DNA of 64,000 nucleotides from Hoylesella enoeca JCM 12259. GTDB taxonomy: Bacteria; Bacteroidota; Bacteroidia; Bacteroidales; Bacteroidaceae. The notes under the pieces are model-generated. The model saw nothing but the letters and a program-made list of their open reading frames with translations. It made no database searches and was not told the DNA's origin. The position numbers and the translations under genes are program-made. The DNA is taken from assembly GCF_000613405.1 (NCBI RefSeq), contig NZ_BAIX01000002.1, forward strand, positions 1-64,000, written 5' to 3'. Of the stretch, positions 1 to 7,899 are shown in pieces; the stretch's first letter is position 1; each line of letters starts with the position of its first letter.

Positions 1-1565
1 CGACAGACGAGGGGCAGGTAAGCGCAACCCAGGCGATTGAATTTAAGGTAGATTTTGCCGACTATAACGCAGAGCAAGAAGTAGGCGTAACACGTGCAAA
101 CAAAGAAGTAAAGCTTGAACAACAAATGGTAGACTTGGGTAATGGAATCCTGGCACAATGCACGCTTCAGCGCGATACAACCAAGCAAACCAAGTCGGCA
201 GCAACCCGCGCATTAGCTAACGACACGTATACGATGCTGGCTTACGACGCAAGCACACATGCGTATAAGGGTGACATTACCGGCACAGTAACCGGCGGCG
301 TATTTACTGCTACTTCTGCCAATAAAGATATTATTCTTACGCCAGGTACGTACGACTTTGTGCTCTACAACAGCAAAGTGACCCGCAGCGGCAACAACCT
401 CACAGTGAATCGTGCTGATGCCGACGCTGCACTGATCGGCCGCACACAACAAGTCATCACAGCCACGCCGCACAAACAGAAAGTACCATTCACCATGAAA
501 CATGTGGGCGCCAAAGTAAAGATCAAGCTCACAGGATATATGGACATCCCTGCCGTTACTGCAACATTAGCTTCGGTCAATGCGACCGATGTACCAGGTT
601 CCTCCATTTACGATGCAGCCAATGATACATGGACAGCCGGAACTGGAGCAGCTGTATCTGCCAATACCACATATGCTGCTAGTGCTGAACCCAAATATAC
701 TTCTGCCACTTACACTTCAACCAGCAACGAAGACTTAGCCTTCATTGCAACCACTGATGTTTCGAAGCTCAAACTAATTTTCAACAGCGGTAGTATTTAT
801 CAGCAGAATATGGCTAACGCAGGCCTTACTTTCAAACCTGCTTCAACGTTAAAGTTCGAGCAAAACGGTGCCTACGTGCTCAATGTCAAACTGATGTACC
901 GTTTTCTTTACTTGATGAGCGATGGCACCACCGGATTCATCAGCGAAACCACCTATGGTGGTGGCACTAAAACGCCTATTGCTGTGGTTTTGAGCCGCAG
1001 CAAGCATATGGCTATAGCTCTGAAAGATGCTGATGGTGATGATATGTATTGGTGCTCCAGTCCATATTGGGAAACGGAAGCCAACACACATTCGACATTC
1101 GTGGACGGGGATGCATCATTAGCTAGTAAAGCAACTAGTGGCTTAGACGAAACATGGAATGCGAGCTACAGTAAGGGGAGTTTTGGTGTTAAGGCAATTA
1201 ATCCTGCTTTCATCAGCTTTAAAGCTGCTGCCGAATATAATCCAGGTGTGACTTATACGGGTTCACCTGCTTTGAAATGGTATTTACCTTCTGTTAGTGA
1301 CTTTAAATGGATGTTCTCTAGTCTAGGTTTCGGTGATAAAACAAAGGTAACCCAGCTTCAGACCAGCTATTCTTGGTATGGGAACTTAGCTAATGTCGCC
1401 TTTACACAAGTGGGAGGTACTGTAATAACTGGTAAATGGTTCTGGTCAAGTACAGAAGGCAGCTATCACTATGCCTGGCCCATACGTTCAATCACGTCGT
1501 ATGTAGAGTGGGTCTATATCCAAAAAAAGAATACCTGTCGCGTCCGCCCCTTCGTTAAGTATTAA
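1..1565 (+). CDS. Fimbrillin family (Mfa-like) protein, 5' partial
   Basis: The reading frame is open to the left edge (phase starts at base 3), so signal peptide and lipobox are missing and the internal Met at 126 is not the true start. Thr/Ala/Ser-rich beta-strand sequence with alternating polar residues is typical of Bacteroidales fimbrillins, the exported lipoproteins that polymerise into surface fimbriae. The last ~130 residues form a separate C-terminal module with the patterns WYLPSVSDFKWMF, FWSSTE and a final CRVRPFVKY, seen at the end of many Bacteroidales fimbrillin-like and FISUMP-like surface proteins. Family assignment is from pattern memory; whether it is a stalk or tip subunit cannot be told. 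A palindrome array begins 27 bp after its stop codon. Confidence 0.75.
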   Translation, partial: TDEGQVSATQAIEFKVDFADYNAEQEVGVTRANKEVKLEQQMVDLGNGILAQCTLQRDTTKQTKSAATRALANDTYTMLAYDASTHAYKGDITGTVTGGVFTATSANKDIILTPGTYDFVLYNSKVTRSGNNLTVNRADADAALIGRTQQVITATPHKQKVPFTMKHVGAKVKIKLTGYMDIPAVTATLASVNATDVPGSSIYDAANDTWTAGTGAAVSANTTYAASAEPKYTSATYTSTSNEDLAFIATTDVSKLKLIFNSGSIYQQNMANAGLTFKPASTLKFEQNGAYVLNVKLMYRFLYLMSDGTTGFISETTYGGGTKTPIAVVLSRSKHMAIALKDADGDDMYWCSSPYWETEANTHSTFVDGDASLASKATSGLDETWNASYSKGSFGVKAINPAFISFKAAAEYNPGVTYTGSPALKWYLPSVSDFKWMFSSLGFGDKTKVTQLQTSYSWYGNLANVAFTQVGGTVITGKWFWSSTEGSYHYAWPIRSITSYVEWVYIQKKNTCRVRPFVKY

Positions 1566-1591
1566 TGTTGGCGGAATGGCATAATTTGCTC

Positions 1592-1795
1592 ATCCACGGA
1601 CGTAGATTGTCAAAAATTCTGCCAGGCAGGCAATCCACGGTCGTAGATTGCCAAAAATTCTGCCAGGCAGGCAATCCACGGTCGTAGATTGCCAAAAATT
1701 CTGCCAAGCGAGCAATCCACGGTTGTAGATTGCCAAAAAATCTGCCAGGCAGGCAATCTACGGTCGTAGATGAGCAAAAATTGATACCAAGCTGC
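1592..1795. repeat. Palindrome array, 41-bp period, about 5 units
   Basis: The octamer ATCCACGG (ATCTACGG in the last copy) starts at 1592, 1633, 1674, 1715 and 1756, exactly 41 bp apart. Each unit holds an imperfect palindrome; in the last copy it is ATCTACGGTCGTAGAT with perfect 7-bp arms. An AAAAA tract and, in most units, a second palindrome CTGCCAGGCAG follow. The array fills the gap between the fimbrillin gene and the next gene. No function can be read directly. Confidence 0.9.
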
Positions 1796-1850
1796 AGAAA
1801 ATCGGAAAAATTTCGTATTTTTTCATACAAACTTAAATCAACAAAACAAA

Positions 1851-2771
1851 ATGGTAATCAAGTCTATTCAAAAAACGCATCTCCAAAACATGGAGCATTA
1901 TCAGTTTGCGTCGCGCGTGCTGCAACTCTGCAACGAGGCCAAAGTGGGGAAACTCACGGCGGTGTTGGGTCCGTTGGCAGCCTGCGTGGCCGACGAAGAT
2001 CGGGTGCTGAACCAGCCGCGCACCGGGGCCGACACCAAGGCGCTGGAAGAGGCCGATCGCAAACGCGACAAATCCTATCAATCATTGCGGTTGCTCGTGG
2101 CGTTGCATCTCAACAGCGCCGACAAGGCCGTGTTGGCCGCCGCCGAAGCCGTGGACCGCGTGATGAAGGCCTACCCCGACGTGGCCGCAAGCAACTATGA
2201 CAAAGAGACGGGCTTGATCAAAAACCTCGTGGCCGACTTGCGCACGGCTGCACTCGCACCACACGTGGCACGACTCCAAGCACAAGGCTACATCAACCTG
2301 CTCGATGCCGACAACAAAGCGTTTGACACGCTGTTTCACGCCCGGGTGAAGTCGGGCGCGCCCGCCGGCTCGTTCGACATCAAACCGCTGCGCGCCGCCA
2401 CCGACAAAGCTCTCAACGCCGTGCTGCGCCGCATCGACGCTCTCGACGAGCTGGAGCCGTCGGCCCCGATCACCGCACTCATCACACAATATAACAACTT
2501 GGTGGACAATCGCCGGACACTGTTGGCCGGTCGGGCGGCCACGAACAAAGCCCACGCCGACAAACAGGCCGAAGCCCTCCGCAAAGAACTCGCCCCCCTC
2601 ATCCGCAAATTTGAGGAAGCCAACGGCATCGCCCCCAACATCCTCACCTTTACCGGCAAAACCAAAGGCACCGGCAAACAGAAAGCCTATGAATTGGCGT
2701 ACAGCACTGATCCGAAACGGACGATGTGGGTTGTGCGCGAGAAGGATGAGCTGAAAGAAGTGAAAGAGTGA
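1851..2771 (+). CDS. DUF6261-type hypothetical protein
   Basis: 306-residue soluble, largely alpha-helical protein without signal peptide or membrane segment. The opening pattern IQKTHLQNMEHYQFASRVLQL and the overall helical composition match what I remember of Bacteroidales DUF6261 proteins, which have no known function and are often found in several copies per genome. Codon use is GC-rich. The gene stands alone. Its last residues (VKE) and stop lie inside a ~77-bp cassette that also ends the next gene, so the two share a 3' end. The start was chosen at the first Met after the AT-rich leader; no strong ribosome binding site is seen, as is usual in this phylum. Confidence 0.6.
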   Translation: MVIKSIQKTHLQNMEHYQFASRVLQLCNEAKVGKLTAVLGPLAACVADEDRVLNQPRTGADTKALEEADRKRDKSYQSLRLLVALHLNSADKAVLAAAEAVDRVMKAYPDVAASNYDKETGLIKNLVADLRTAALAPHVARLQAQGYINLLDADNKAFDTLFHARVKSGAPAGSFDIKPLRAATDKALNAVLRRIDALDELEPSAPITALITQYNNLVDNRRTLLAGRAATNKAHADKQAEALRKELAPLIRKFEEANGIAPNILTFTGKTKGTGKQKAYELAYSTDPKRTMWVVREKDELKEVKE

Positions 2772-2836
2772 AAAGATGAATTAACCGGGGAAAAGGGTGA
2801 GAAGATGGGTGATGGCTGTCTTTTCACCCTTTTGCT
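2760..2836 (+). repeat. Duplicated 3' cassette with hairpin, copy 1
   Basis: About 77 bp, nearly identical to 3230-3305. It starts in the last codons of the gene (GTGAAAGAGTGA) and ends in a terminator-like hairpin with arms AAAAGGGTGA and TCACCCTTTT. Confidence 0.85.
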
Positions 2837-2906
2837 ATTTGACAGACTGACATCCGCTGAAAATGAAATCTCTTGGTAGTGATTTGGAGTTATCACGGGA
2901 AAACGC

Positions 2907-2914
2907 TATCTTTG
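2907..2914 (+). promoter_or_regulatory. Bacteroidetes -7 box
   Basis: TATCTTTG fits the TAnnTTTG consensus. A TTTG at 2883-2886 lies 20 bp upstream as a -33 box. It drives the small gene at 3005. Confidence 0.65.
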
Positions 2915-3004
2915 CAGAAAACAGACAGCATGCGTAAAGTGAAAGCAAACTTTTGTTGCACTGTTTTTGCAATCGCACAAATAAAAAAGGTAGGAGGCAA
3001 AGCA

Positions 3005-3241
3005 ATGAATACAACGGCAATGCATAAGGAGACGGTAAAGATGGGAGTTTCCAGTATCGCTGGCATCAAATTTCTTAAAAATCTTGCCAAACGCATGGGA
3101 TGGACGTTCGAACATGAACGCCGTACCGGGCTTGACGAGGCGATAGAAGATTTGAAGGCGGGGCGCGTACACAAGGCCAAGAATGTGGACGAACTTTTTC
3201 TTTGTGGAAGGCGAATTAAAGGTGAAAAGGTGAAAGAGTGA
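3005..3241 (+). CDS. Small antitoxin-like hypothetical protein
   Basis: 78 residues from the ATG at 3005, preceded by the purine-rich site AGGTAGGAGG; the longer in-frame start at 2873 lies upstream of the promoter and is rejected. The C-terminal half (LDEAIEDLKAGRVHKAKNVDELF) resembles the C-terminal tail of small Bacteroidota toxin-antitoxin antitoxins, which commonly read ALEDIKxGRxxxAKxxDEL. No toxin gene lies beside it: the next gene is holB. Its 3' end shares a duplicated cassette with the preceding gene. It could be an orphan antitoxin or an unrelated short protein. Confidence 0.5.
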   Translation: MNTTAMHKETVKMGVSSIAGIKFLKNLAKRMGWTFEHERRTGLDEAIEDLKAGRVHKAKNVDELFLCGRRIKGEKVKE

Positions 3242-3305
3242 AAAAGGTGAATTAGACCGGAAAGGGTGAGAAGATGGGTGATGGCTGTCTTTTCACCCTT
3301 TTGCT
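3230..3305 (+). repeat. Duplicated 3' cassette with hairpin, copy 2
   Basis: Near-identical to 2760-2836. It again covers the final VKE codons, the stop and a hairpin with arms AAAGGGTGA and TCACCCTTT, so it probably terminates transcription of the small gene. Confidence 0.85.
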
Positions 3306-3401
3306 TTGTGGGGGTAGGGGGGGGTGCATCGTGGGTTAATTACAGGCTGAATGATGAAAAACATCCATCTTGATTTATGCGCATTTTCCAACGCTTTTTC
3401 G

Positions 3402-3409
3402 TAACTTTG
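3402..3409 (+). promoter_or_regulatory. Bacteroidetes -7 box for holB
   Basis: TAACTTTG matches TAnnTTTG. Its position excludes the upstream in-frame ATG at 3370 and supports the holB start at 3499. Confidence 0.6.
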
Positions 3410-3498
3410 CAACGCCGTATGCTCGAATCGAATGCGAACGGGGTGCATTTTCGGCAACATTCGGAGGCGATTGGCACACGACTTTTTATAACAACGGG

Positions 3499-4632
3499 AT
3501 GAAATTCAACGAGGTAATCGGGCAGAGAGAAGCGCAGAAACAACTGCTGCAAATGGTGAGCGAACAGCGTGTTGCGCATGCCATGCTGTTGTGCGGGCCG
3601 TCGGGTTGCGGAAAAATGGCGCTTGCGCTGGCTTTTGCTTCCTATCTGTTGGGCGAAGACGATAGCCTGCCGACACCGCAAAAACGCAACGCCGAAACGA
3701 TGCTTCACCGTTGGGAGCATCCCGATTTGCATTTTACCTATCCCGTGATTAGGCCCACCGGCACGTCGAGCGAGCACAAGATGGTGAGCGGAGACTTCGC
3801 TCGGCAATGGCGCGAGATGTTGATGCAAGGCCCGTATTTCACAATGGACCAATGGCTCGACCGCATGAAAGCAACCAATCAACAAGCATTGATCGGCGCC
3901 GGAGAGAGCGACGAACTCACCCGGAAACTGAGTTTGAAGTCGAGTCAGGGTGGATTCAAGATCAGCATCATCTGGTTGCCCGAGCGAATGAACGCCGAAT
4001 GTGCCAACAAACTGCTCAAATTGTTGGAAGAGCCGCCGCTTCAAACAGTGTTTCTGATGGTTTGCGAAGCGCCGGAAATGTTGCTCGACACCATTCGAAG
4101 TCGTACGCAGCGAATCGACATACGCCGAATTGCCGAGGCAGATATTGAAGAGGCTCTTATCCATAGGCGCGGCATCGACGAGGAGTCGGCCCGTCGCATA
4201 GCGCGAGAGTCCAACGGCAGTTGGCTCAAAGCCCTCGAAACGTTGGATGCCGGCAATGAAAACCGCCAGTTTCTCGATCTGTTCATCTCGCTGATGCGCC
4301 TCTCTTATCAGCGCAATGTGCGTGAATTGAAGAAATGGAGCGAGGCCGTTTCGGGTTTCGGGCGTGAGAAACAGCGTCGTCTGTTGATCTATTTTGCACG
4401 GATGATTCGCGAGAATTTCGTTTACAATTTCCGTAACCCTGCTTTGAATTACATGACTGCCGACGAGGAGAATTTTTCTAAACGTTTTGCCCGTTTCATC
4501 AATGAGGCCAATGTGACAGAAATTGCCGAGTTGCTGACCAAAACCCAACGAGACATCGGCCAAAATGCAAACGCCAAGATCGTGTTCTTTGATCTGGCAC
4601 TGAAAATGATCGTACTGATAATGAGAAAATAA
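3499..4632 (+). CDS. holB: DNA polymerase III subunit delta' (clamp loader)
   Basis: 377 residues from the ATG at 3499. Delta' is a fixed subunit of the clamp loader that places the beta sliding clamp on primed DNA. The N-terminal AAA+ domain opens with MKFNEVIGQ and has a Walker A motif GPSGCGK at residues 33-39. A sensor-like segment (ANKLLKLLEEPP) and an SRT motif (IRSRTQRI, where many clamp loaders have SRC) follow near residues 175-210. The C-terminal third is helical. It is the first gene of a compact plus-strand unit, with ricT 6 bp downstream; the holB-ricT-gldH order is common in Bacteroidota. Confidence 0.9.
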   Translation: MKFNEVIGQREAQKQLLQMVSEQRVAHAMLLCGPSGCGKMALALAFASYLLGEDDSLPTPQKRNAETMLHRWEHPDLHFTYPVIRPTGTSSEHKMVSGDFARQWREMLMQGPYFTMDQWLDRMKATNQQALIGAGESDELTRKLSLKSSQGGFKISIIWLPERMNAECANKLLKLLEEPPLQTVFLMVCEAPEMLLDTIRSRTQRIDIRRIAEADIEEALIHRRGIDEESARRIARESNGSWLKALETLDAGNENRQFLDLFISLMRLSYQRNVRELKKWSEAVSGFGREKQRRLLIYFARMIRENFVYNFRNPALNYMTADEENFSKRFARFINEANVTEIAELLTKTQRDIGQNANAKIVFFDLALKMIVLIMRK

Positions 4633-4638
4633 CGACTT

Positions 4639-5964
4639 ATGAAATATGAAGATTTGAATTACAAGATATGCAATGATTGCGACCGCGGACTTTGTCACAG
4701 TGCCTGCGGGCGACAAGATCGCCAACTCAACACGTATGACTGGTTGGCTGATGTTCCGGGCAATCTTTACAGCACCGATTTGGTGGAAGTTCAGTTTAAG
4801 AACACGCGCAAAGGATATTACCACAACGTGAATAATCTCGAGCTGCATAAGGGTGACACCGTTGCCGTGGAAGCCAATCCGGGACATGACATCGGTGTGG
4901 TGACACTCACGGGGCGCCTTGTCAAGCTGCAAATTAAGAAAGCAAACCTGAAATCTTCGGATGAGATCCGACGCATCTATCGCCTTGCCAAACAGGTGGA
5001 TATCGATAAATACAAAGAAGCTAAAAGCCGCGAACACGGCACGATGATTCAGAGTAGGCAGATCGCTAAGGATCTCGGGCTGCAAATGAAGATCGGAGAC
5101 GTGGAGTATCAAGGCGATGGCAACAAGGCGATTTTCTATTACATCGCCGACGACCGTGTGGATTTCCGGCAGCTGATCAAGATTTTGGCCGAGACGTTTC
5201 ACATCCGCATCGAAATGAAACAGATTGGCGCGCGGCAGGAAGCAGGTCGCATCGGTGGTACAGGTCCATGCGGACGCGAACTTTGTTGTGCCACTTGGAT
5301 GAAGAATTTTTCCAGTGTCAGCACCACTGCTGCACGTTATCAAGACATTTCACTCAATCCCCAGAAGCTGGCAGGCATGTGTGCCAAGCTGAAATGTTGT
5401 CTTAACTACGAGGTTGACAGTTATGTGGAGGCAAGCAGAAAACTGCCCGGCAAGGATGTTATCCTGCAAACACAAGACAGTGATTATTATTATTTCAAAG
5501 CAGATATTCTATCGGGACAGGTGACATATTCTACTGACAAGAATCTCGCTGCCAATCTCGAAACGATCTCGGCAGAACGTGCCCATGAGATTATCGAACT
5601 CAATCGGCAGAGCGAAAAGCCGTTGACACTCTTGGCAGACGGCAAACAGAAGGTCTCGAAAAAACCTGTCGATCTGCTGGCTAACGCAGATATCAGTCGC
5701 TTCGACAAGTCGAAACAATACAGAAAGAAAGACAACGGCCCGCGAAATAAGCGTAGATCGGAAGGCGAAAGACCGTTAAACGGAGAGCGAAAAGCCGTTG
5801 ATCGTAAGCCAACTAACCGTTACCGGGAAAACGGCAAACAAGCGGCTGAAAACAAACAGGCTGGATCGGGCAGACAAGTGCGATATAATGGTAATCCGAA
5901 TCGGCATAACCATGCTGCAAATCGGAGTCAGAAGTCGGATGCTCAATCGCAAAATGCAGAATGA
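4639..5964 (+). CDS. ricT: PSP1-domain protein RicT (YaaT-like)
   Basis: 441 residues. PSP1 domain roughly at residues 40-290, with the conserved signature GRIGGTGPCGRELCC and further cysteines (MCAKLKCCLNYE) that in Bacillus RicT take part in Fe-S binding by the RicA-RicF-RicT complex, a regulator of RNA maturation. In Bacteroidota the partners are generally not identified, so the role here is inferred from family only. The last ~110 residues are a low-complexity Lys/Arg/Asn-rich tail, likely disordered and possibly nucleic-acid binding. It overlaps the gldH start by 4 bp (ATGA), so the two are translationally coupled. Confidence 0.85.
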   Translation: MKYEDLNYKICNDCDRGLCHSACGRQDRQLNTYDWLADVPGNLYSTDLVEVQFKNTRKGYYHNVNNLELHKGDTVAVEANPGHDIGVVTLTGRLVKLQIKKANLKSSDEIRRIYRLAKQVDIDKYKEAKSREHGTMIQSRQIAKDLGLQMKIGDVEYQGDGNKAIFYYIADDRVDFRQLIKILAETFHIRIEMKQIGARQEAGRIGGTGPCGRELCCATWMKNFSSVSTTAARYQDISLNPQKLAGMCAKLKCCLNYEVDSYVEASRKLPGKDVILQTQDSDYYYFKADILSGQVTYSTDKNLAANLETISAERAHEIIELNRQSEKPLTLLADGKQKVSKKPVDLLANADISRFDKSKQYRKKDNGPRNKRRSEGERPLNGERKAVDRKPTNRYRENGKQAAENKQAGSGRQVRYNGNPNRHNHAANRSQKSDAQSQNAE

Positions 5965-6428
5965 AACTGATGCGAAAAGCCTTTTTCTCATCATTCCTGA
6001 CACTCGTTCTGCTGTTCGGTGCATGCGGTAACAAGGTGTATGACCGCTTTTGTCATACGCCTCTCGAAGGTTGGGAGAAAAACGACACGCTCTCATTTGC
6101 CGTACCTAAGATTGCGAATACAGGACTTTACGGCATTGATTTATCCCTAATCACCAGCGCATCTTACCCTTTTCAAGGTCTGACACTCATCGTCGAGCAA
6201 CATATTCTGCCCTCAAAACGCACTGAAATAGATACGCTCAGCTGTGTGCTCTTCGATCAAAACGGTCGGTCGAAAGGTCGGGGTATCAGCCGTTATCAAT
6301 ACGAATTTCACGTCAACGACCATCATCTGTCTTCTGACGACAGCCTTTTCGTCACCGTGAGGCATGATATGAAACGTGAGATTTTGCCCGGTATCAGCGA
6401 TATCGGAATTCAAATCAGAAAGCGGTAG
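5961..6428 (+). CDS. gldH: Gliding-motility-type lipoprotein GldH
   Basis: 155 residues with a short signal sequence and lipobox (LLFGAC, Cys near residue 22), then a compact beta-rich domain. GldH is an outer-membrane-associated lipoprotein needed for gliding in Flavobacterium and conserved in many non-gliding Bacteroidota, where its job is unclear. Position after holB and ricT fits the usual Bacteroidota arrangement. Translation starts in the ATGA overlap with ricT. The stop lies 1 bp from the stop of the convergent rodA gene, leaving no room for a separate terminator. Confidence 0.8.
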   Translation: MKLMRKAFFSSFLTLVLLFGACGNKVYDRFCHTPLEGWEKNDTLSFAVPKIANTGLYGIDLSLITSASYPFQGLTLIVEQHILPSKRTEIDTLSCVLFDQNGRSKGRGISRYQYEFHVNDHHLSSDDSLFVTVRHDMKREILPGISDIGIQIRKR

Positions 6429-6429
6429 G

Positions 6430-7899
6430 TCATCTTCGGATCATTCCCCGACTGGCATCGATCCGAAGAAAAATAAACAATAGGAGCGTGAATCCCCATA
6501 AAGAGGAACCTCCGTAACTGAAAAACGGCAAGGGAATACCGATCACCGGTGTGAGTCCGAGCACCATCCCCACATTGATAAACACATGGAATAAGAAAAT
6601 ACTCAACACGCAATAGCCGTACACCCGACCGAATGTGAAAGGCTGGCGTTCGGCTAATTTGATGAGTCTTAGGATCAAAGCGAGGAACAGCAACAAGACG
6701 GTTGCCGATCCGATAAAGCCTTCTTCTTCGCCCACGGTACAGAAAATGAAATCAGTGTCTTGCTCGGGTACAAACTTTAATTTGGTTTGTGTACCATTGA
6801 GAAATCCCTTTCCTTTCAGTCCGCCAGAGCCAATGGCAATCTCACTTTGATGCACATTATAACCGGCTCCGGTCAAATCTTCTTCTAACCCGAGCAAAAC
6901 ATTGATACGAACACGCTGATGCGGTTCCATCACTTCATTGAGAACGTAGTCGGCCGAATAGAAAAATGCAATGGAACTGATGGTAAACAGTGCGATATAA
7001 AAATAGGAAGTCAGGCGCGAACTGATTCCCTGATAGATGAAATAAATGATCAGTGCAACAGCGATAGAAAGTTGAACCCACATGATGTCGAATGGAATGA
7101 CATACTCGGAAAACAACAGAAAAATTAGGGTTATGCCTATTGATAAAGCCGCTAATCGCAAAGCGCGTTTCTTGTCATCGCAATACACATAGACCATTGC
7201 CGTAGAAAAGATTTGCACCAATAGCAGAACGATAAATTTTCCGATAGAAGTGGGGGTGTCCCAAAGCAAAACCTGCTCGTATTTGATGCCTGTCACGAAA
7301 TAAATGATCATGGCAACGCCTGTGAAGAGAATGCTTCCGGGCATTCCTTCACGATAAAACATCAGGAAAAAAGCCAAATAAACAAGTGCAGAACCTGTCT
7401 CTTTTTGCGCCACAATAAACAGCATCGGAAGCATCACGACACCGCATGCAGCTGCAAAATGCTTCCATCGGTGGATGTTGAAACCGTAAGTGCTCATCAG
7501 TTTGGCTATTGCCAAACCTGTGGCAAACTTAGCAAATTCGGCGGGTTGCAGCCGAAGCGGTCCTAAAACAAGCCACGAACGCGAGCCTTTAATCTCATGC
7601 GGATTGAAGATTGTAGCGAAAAGCAACAGCAAAAATATAGCATAAATGACATAGGCAAAGGTGTCATAAAATCTGTCGTCAAGCATCAGCAAGATGAATC
7701 CTAAGCAAATGGAAGTGCCGATCCATACGATCTGCATGCCCGATCGAGCACCGAGACTGAATATTTCGGTATCACCATACGTGTAACTGGCACCGCAAAC
7801 ACTCACCCATCCAAATATAAGCAACGCTAAGTAAATGCCGATCGTCCACCAGTCGAGCGATGCAAGCACGCTGGATTGTTTATCTGTTCCTCGCTCCAT
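6430..7899 (-). CDS. rodA: Rod-shape glycosyltransferase RodA (SEDS family)
   Basis: 489 residues with about ten or more hydrophobic segments. RodA polymerises lipid II into glycan strands during elongation, in the inner membrane, paired with the class B PBP encoded just upstream. SEDS hallmarks: the LRLQPAEFAKFA segment, the KFVPEQDTDFIF segment, and the C-terminal PLPFFSYGGSS motif. It overlaps mrdA by 20 bp and is the last gene of the shape operon. Slightly longer than enterobacterial RodA because of extra membrane segments in the middle, as usual in Bacteroidota. Confidence 0.92.
   Translation of the reverse strand: MERGTDKQSSVLASLDWWTIGIYLALLIFGWVSVCGASYTYGDTEIFSLGARSGMQIVWIGTSICLGFILLMLDDRFYDTFAYVIYAIFLLLLFATIFNPHEIKGSRSWLVLGPLRLQPAEFAKFATGLAIAKLMSTYGFNIHRWKHFAAACGVVMLPMLFIVAQKETGSALVYLAFFLMFYREGMPGSILFTGVAMIIYFVTGIKYEQVLLWDTPTSIGKFIVLLLVQIFSTAMVYVYCDDKKRALRLAALSIGITLIFLLFSEYVIPFDIMWVQLSIAVALIIYFIYQGISSRLTSYFYIALFTISSIAFFYSADYVLNEVMEPHQRVRINVLLGLEEDLTGAGYNVHQSEIAIGSGGLKGKGFLNGTQTKLKFVPEQDTDFIFCTVGEEEGFIGSATVLLLFLALILRLIKLAERQPFTFGRVYGYCVLSIFLFHVFINVGMVLGLTPVIGIPLPFFSYGGSSLWGFTLLLFIFLRIDASRGMIRR

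Noticed and set aside
1730-2200. ORF running from the repeat array into the DUF6261-type gene
   Set aside because: Arg/Gly-rich out-of-frame reading of a GC-rich gene; begins in repeats.
3340-5343. Long (667-codon) minus-strand ORF
   Set aside because: It is the antisense shadow of holB and ricT, which have clear motifs, promoter and coupling.
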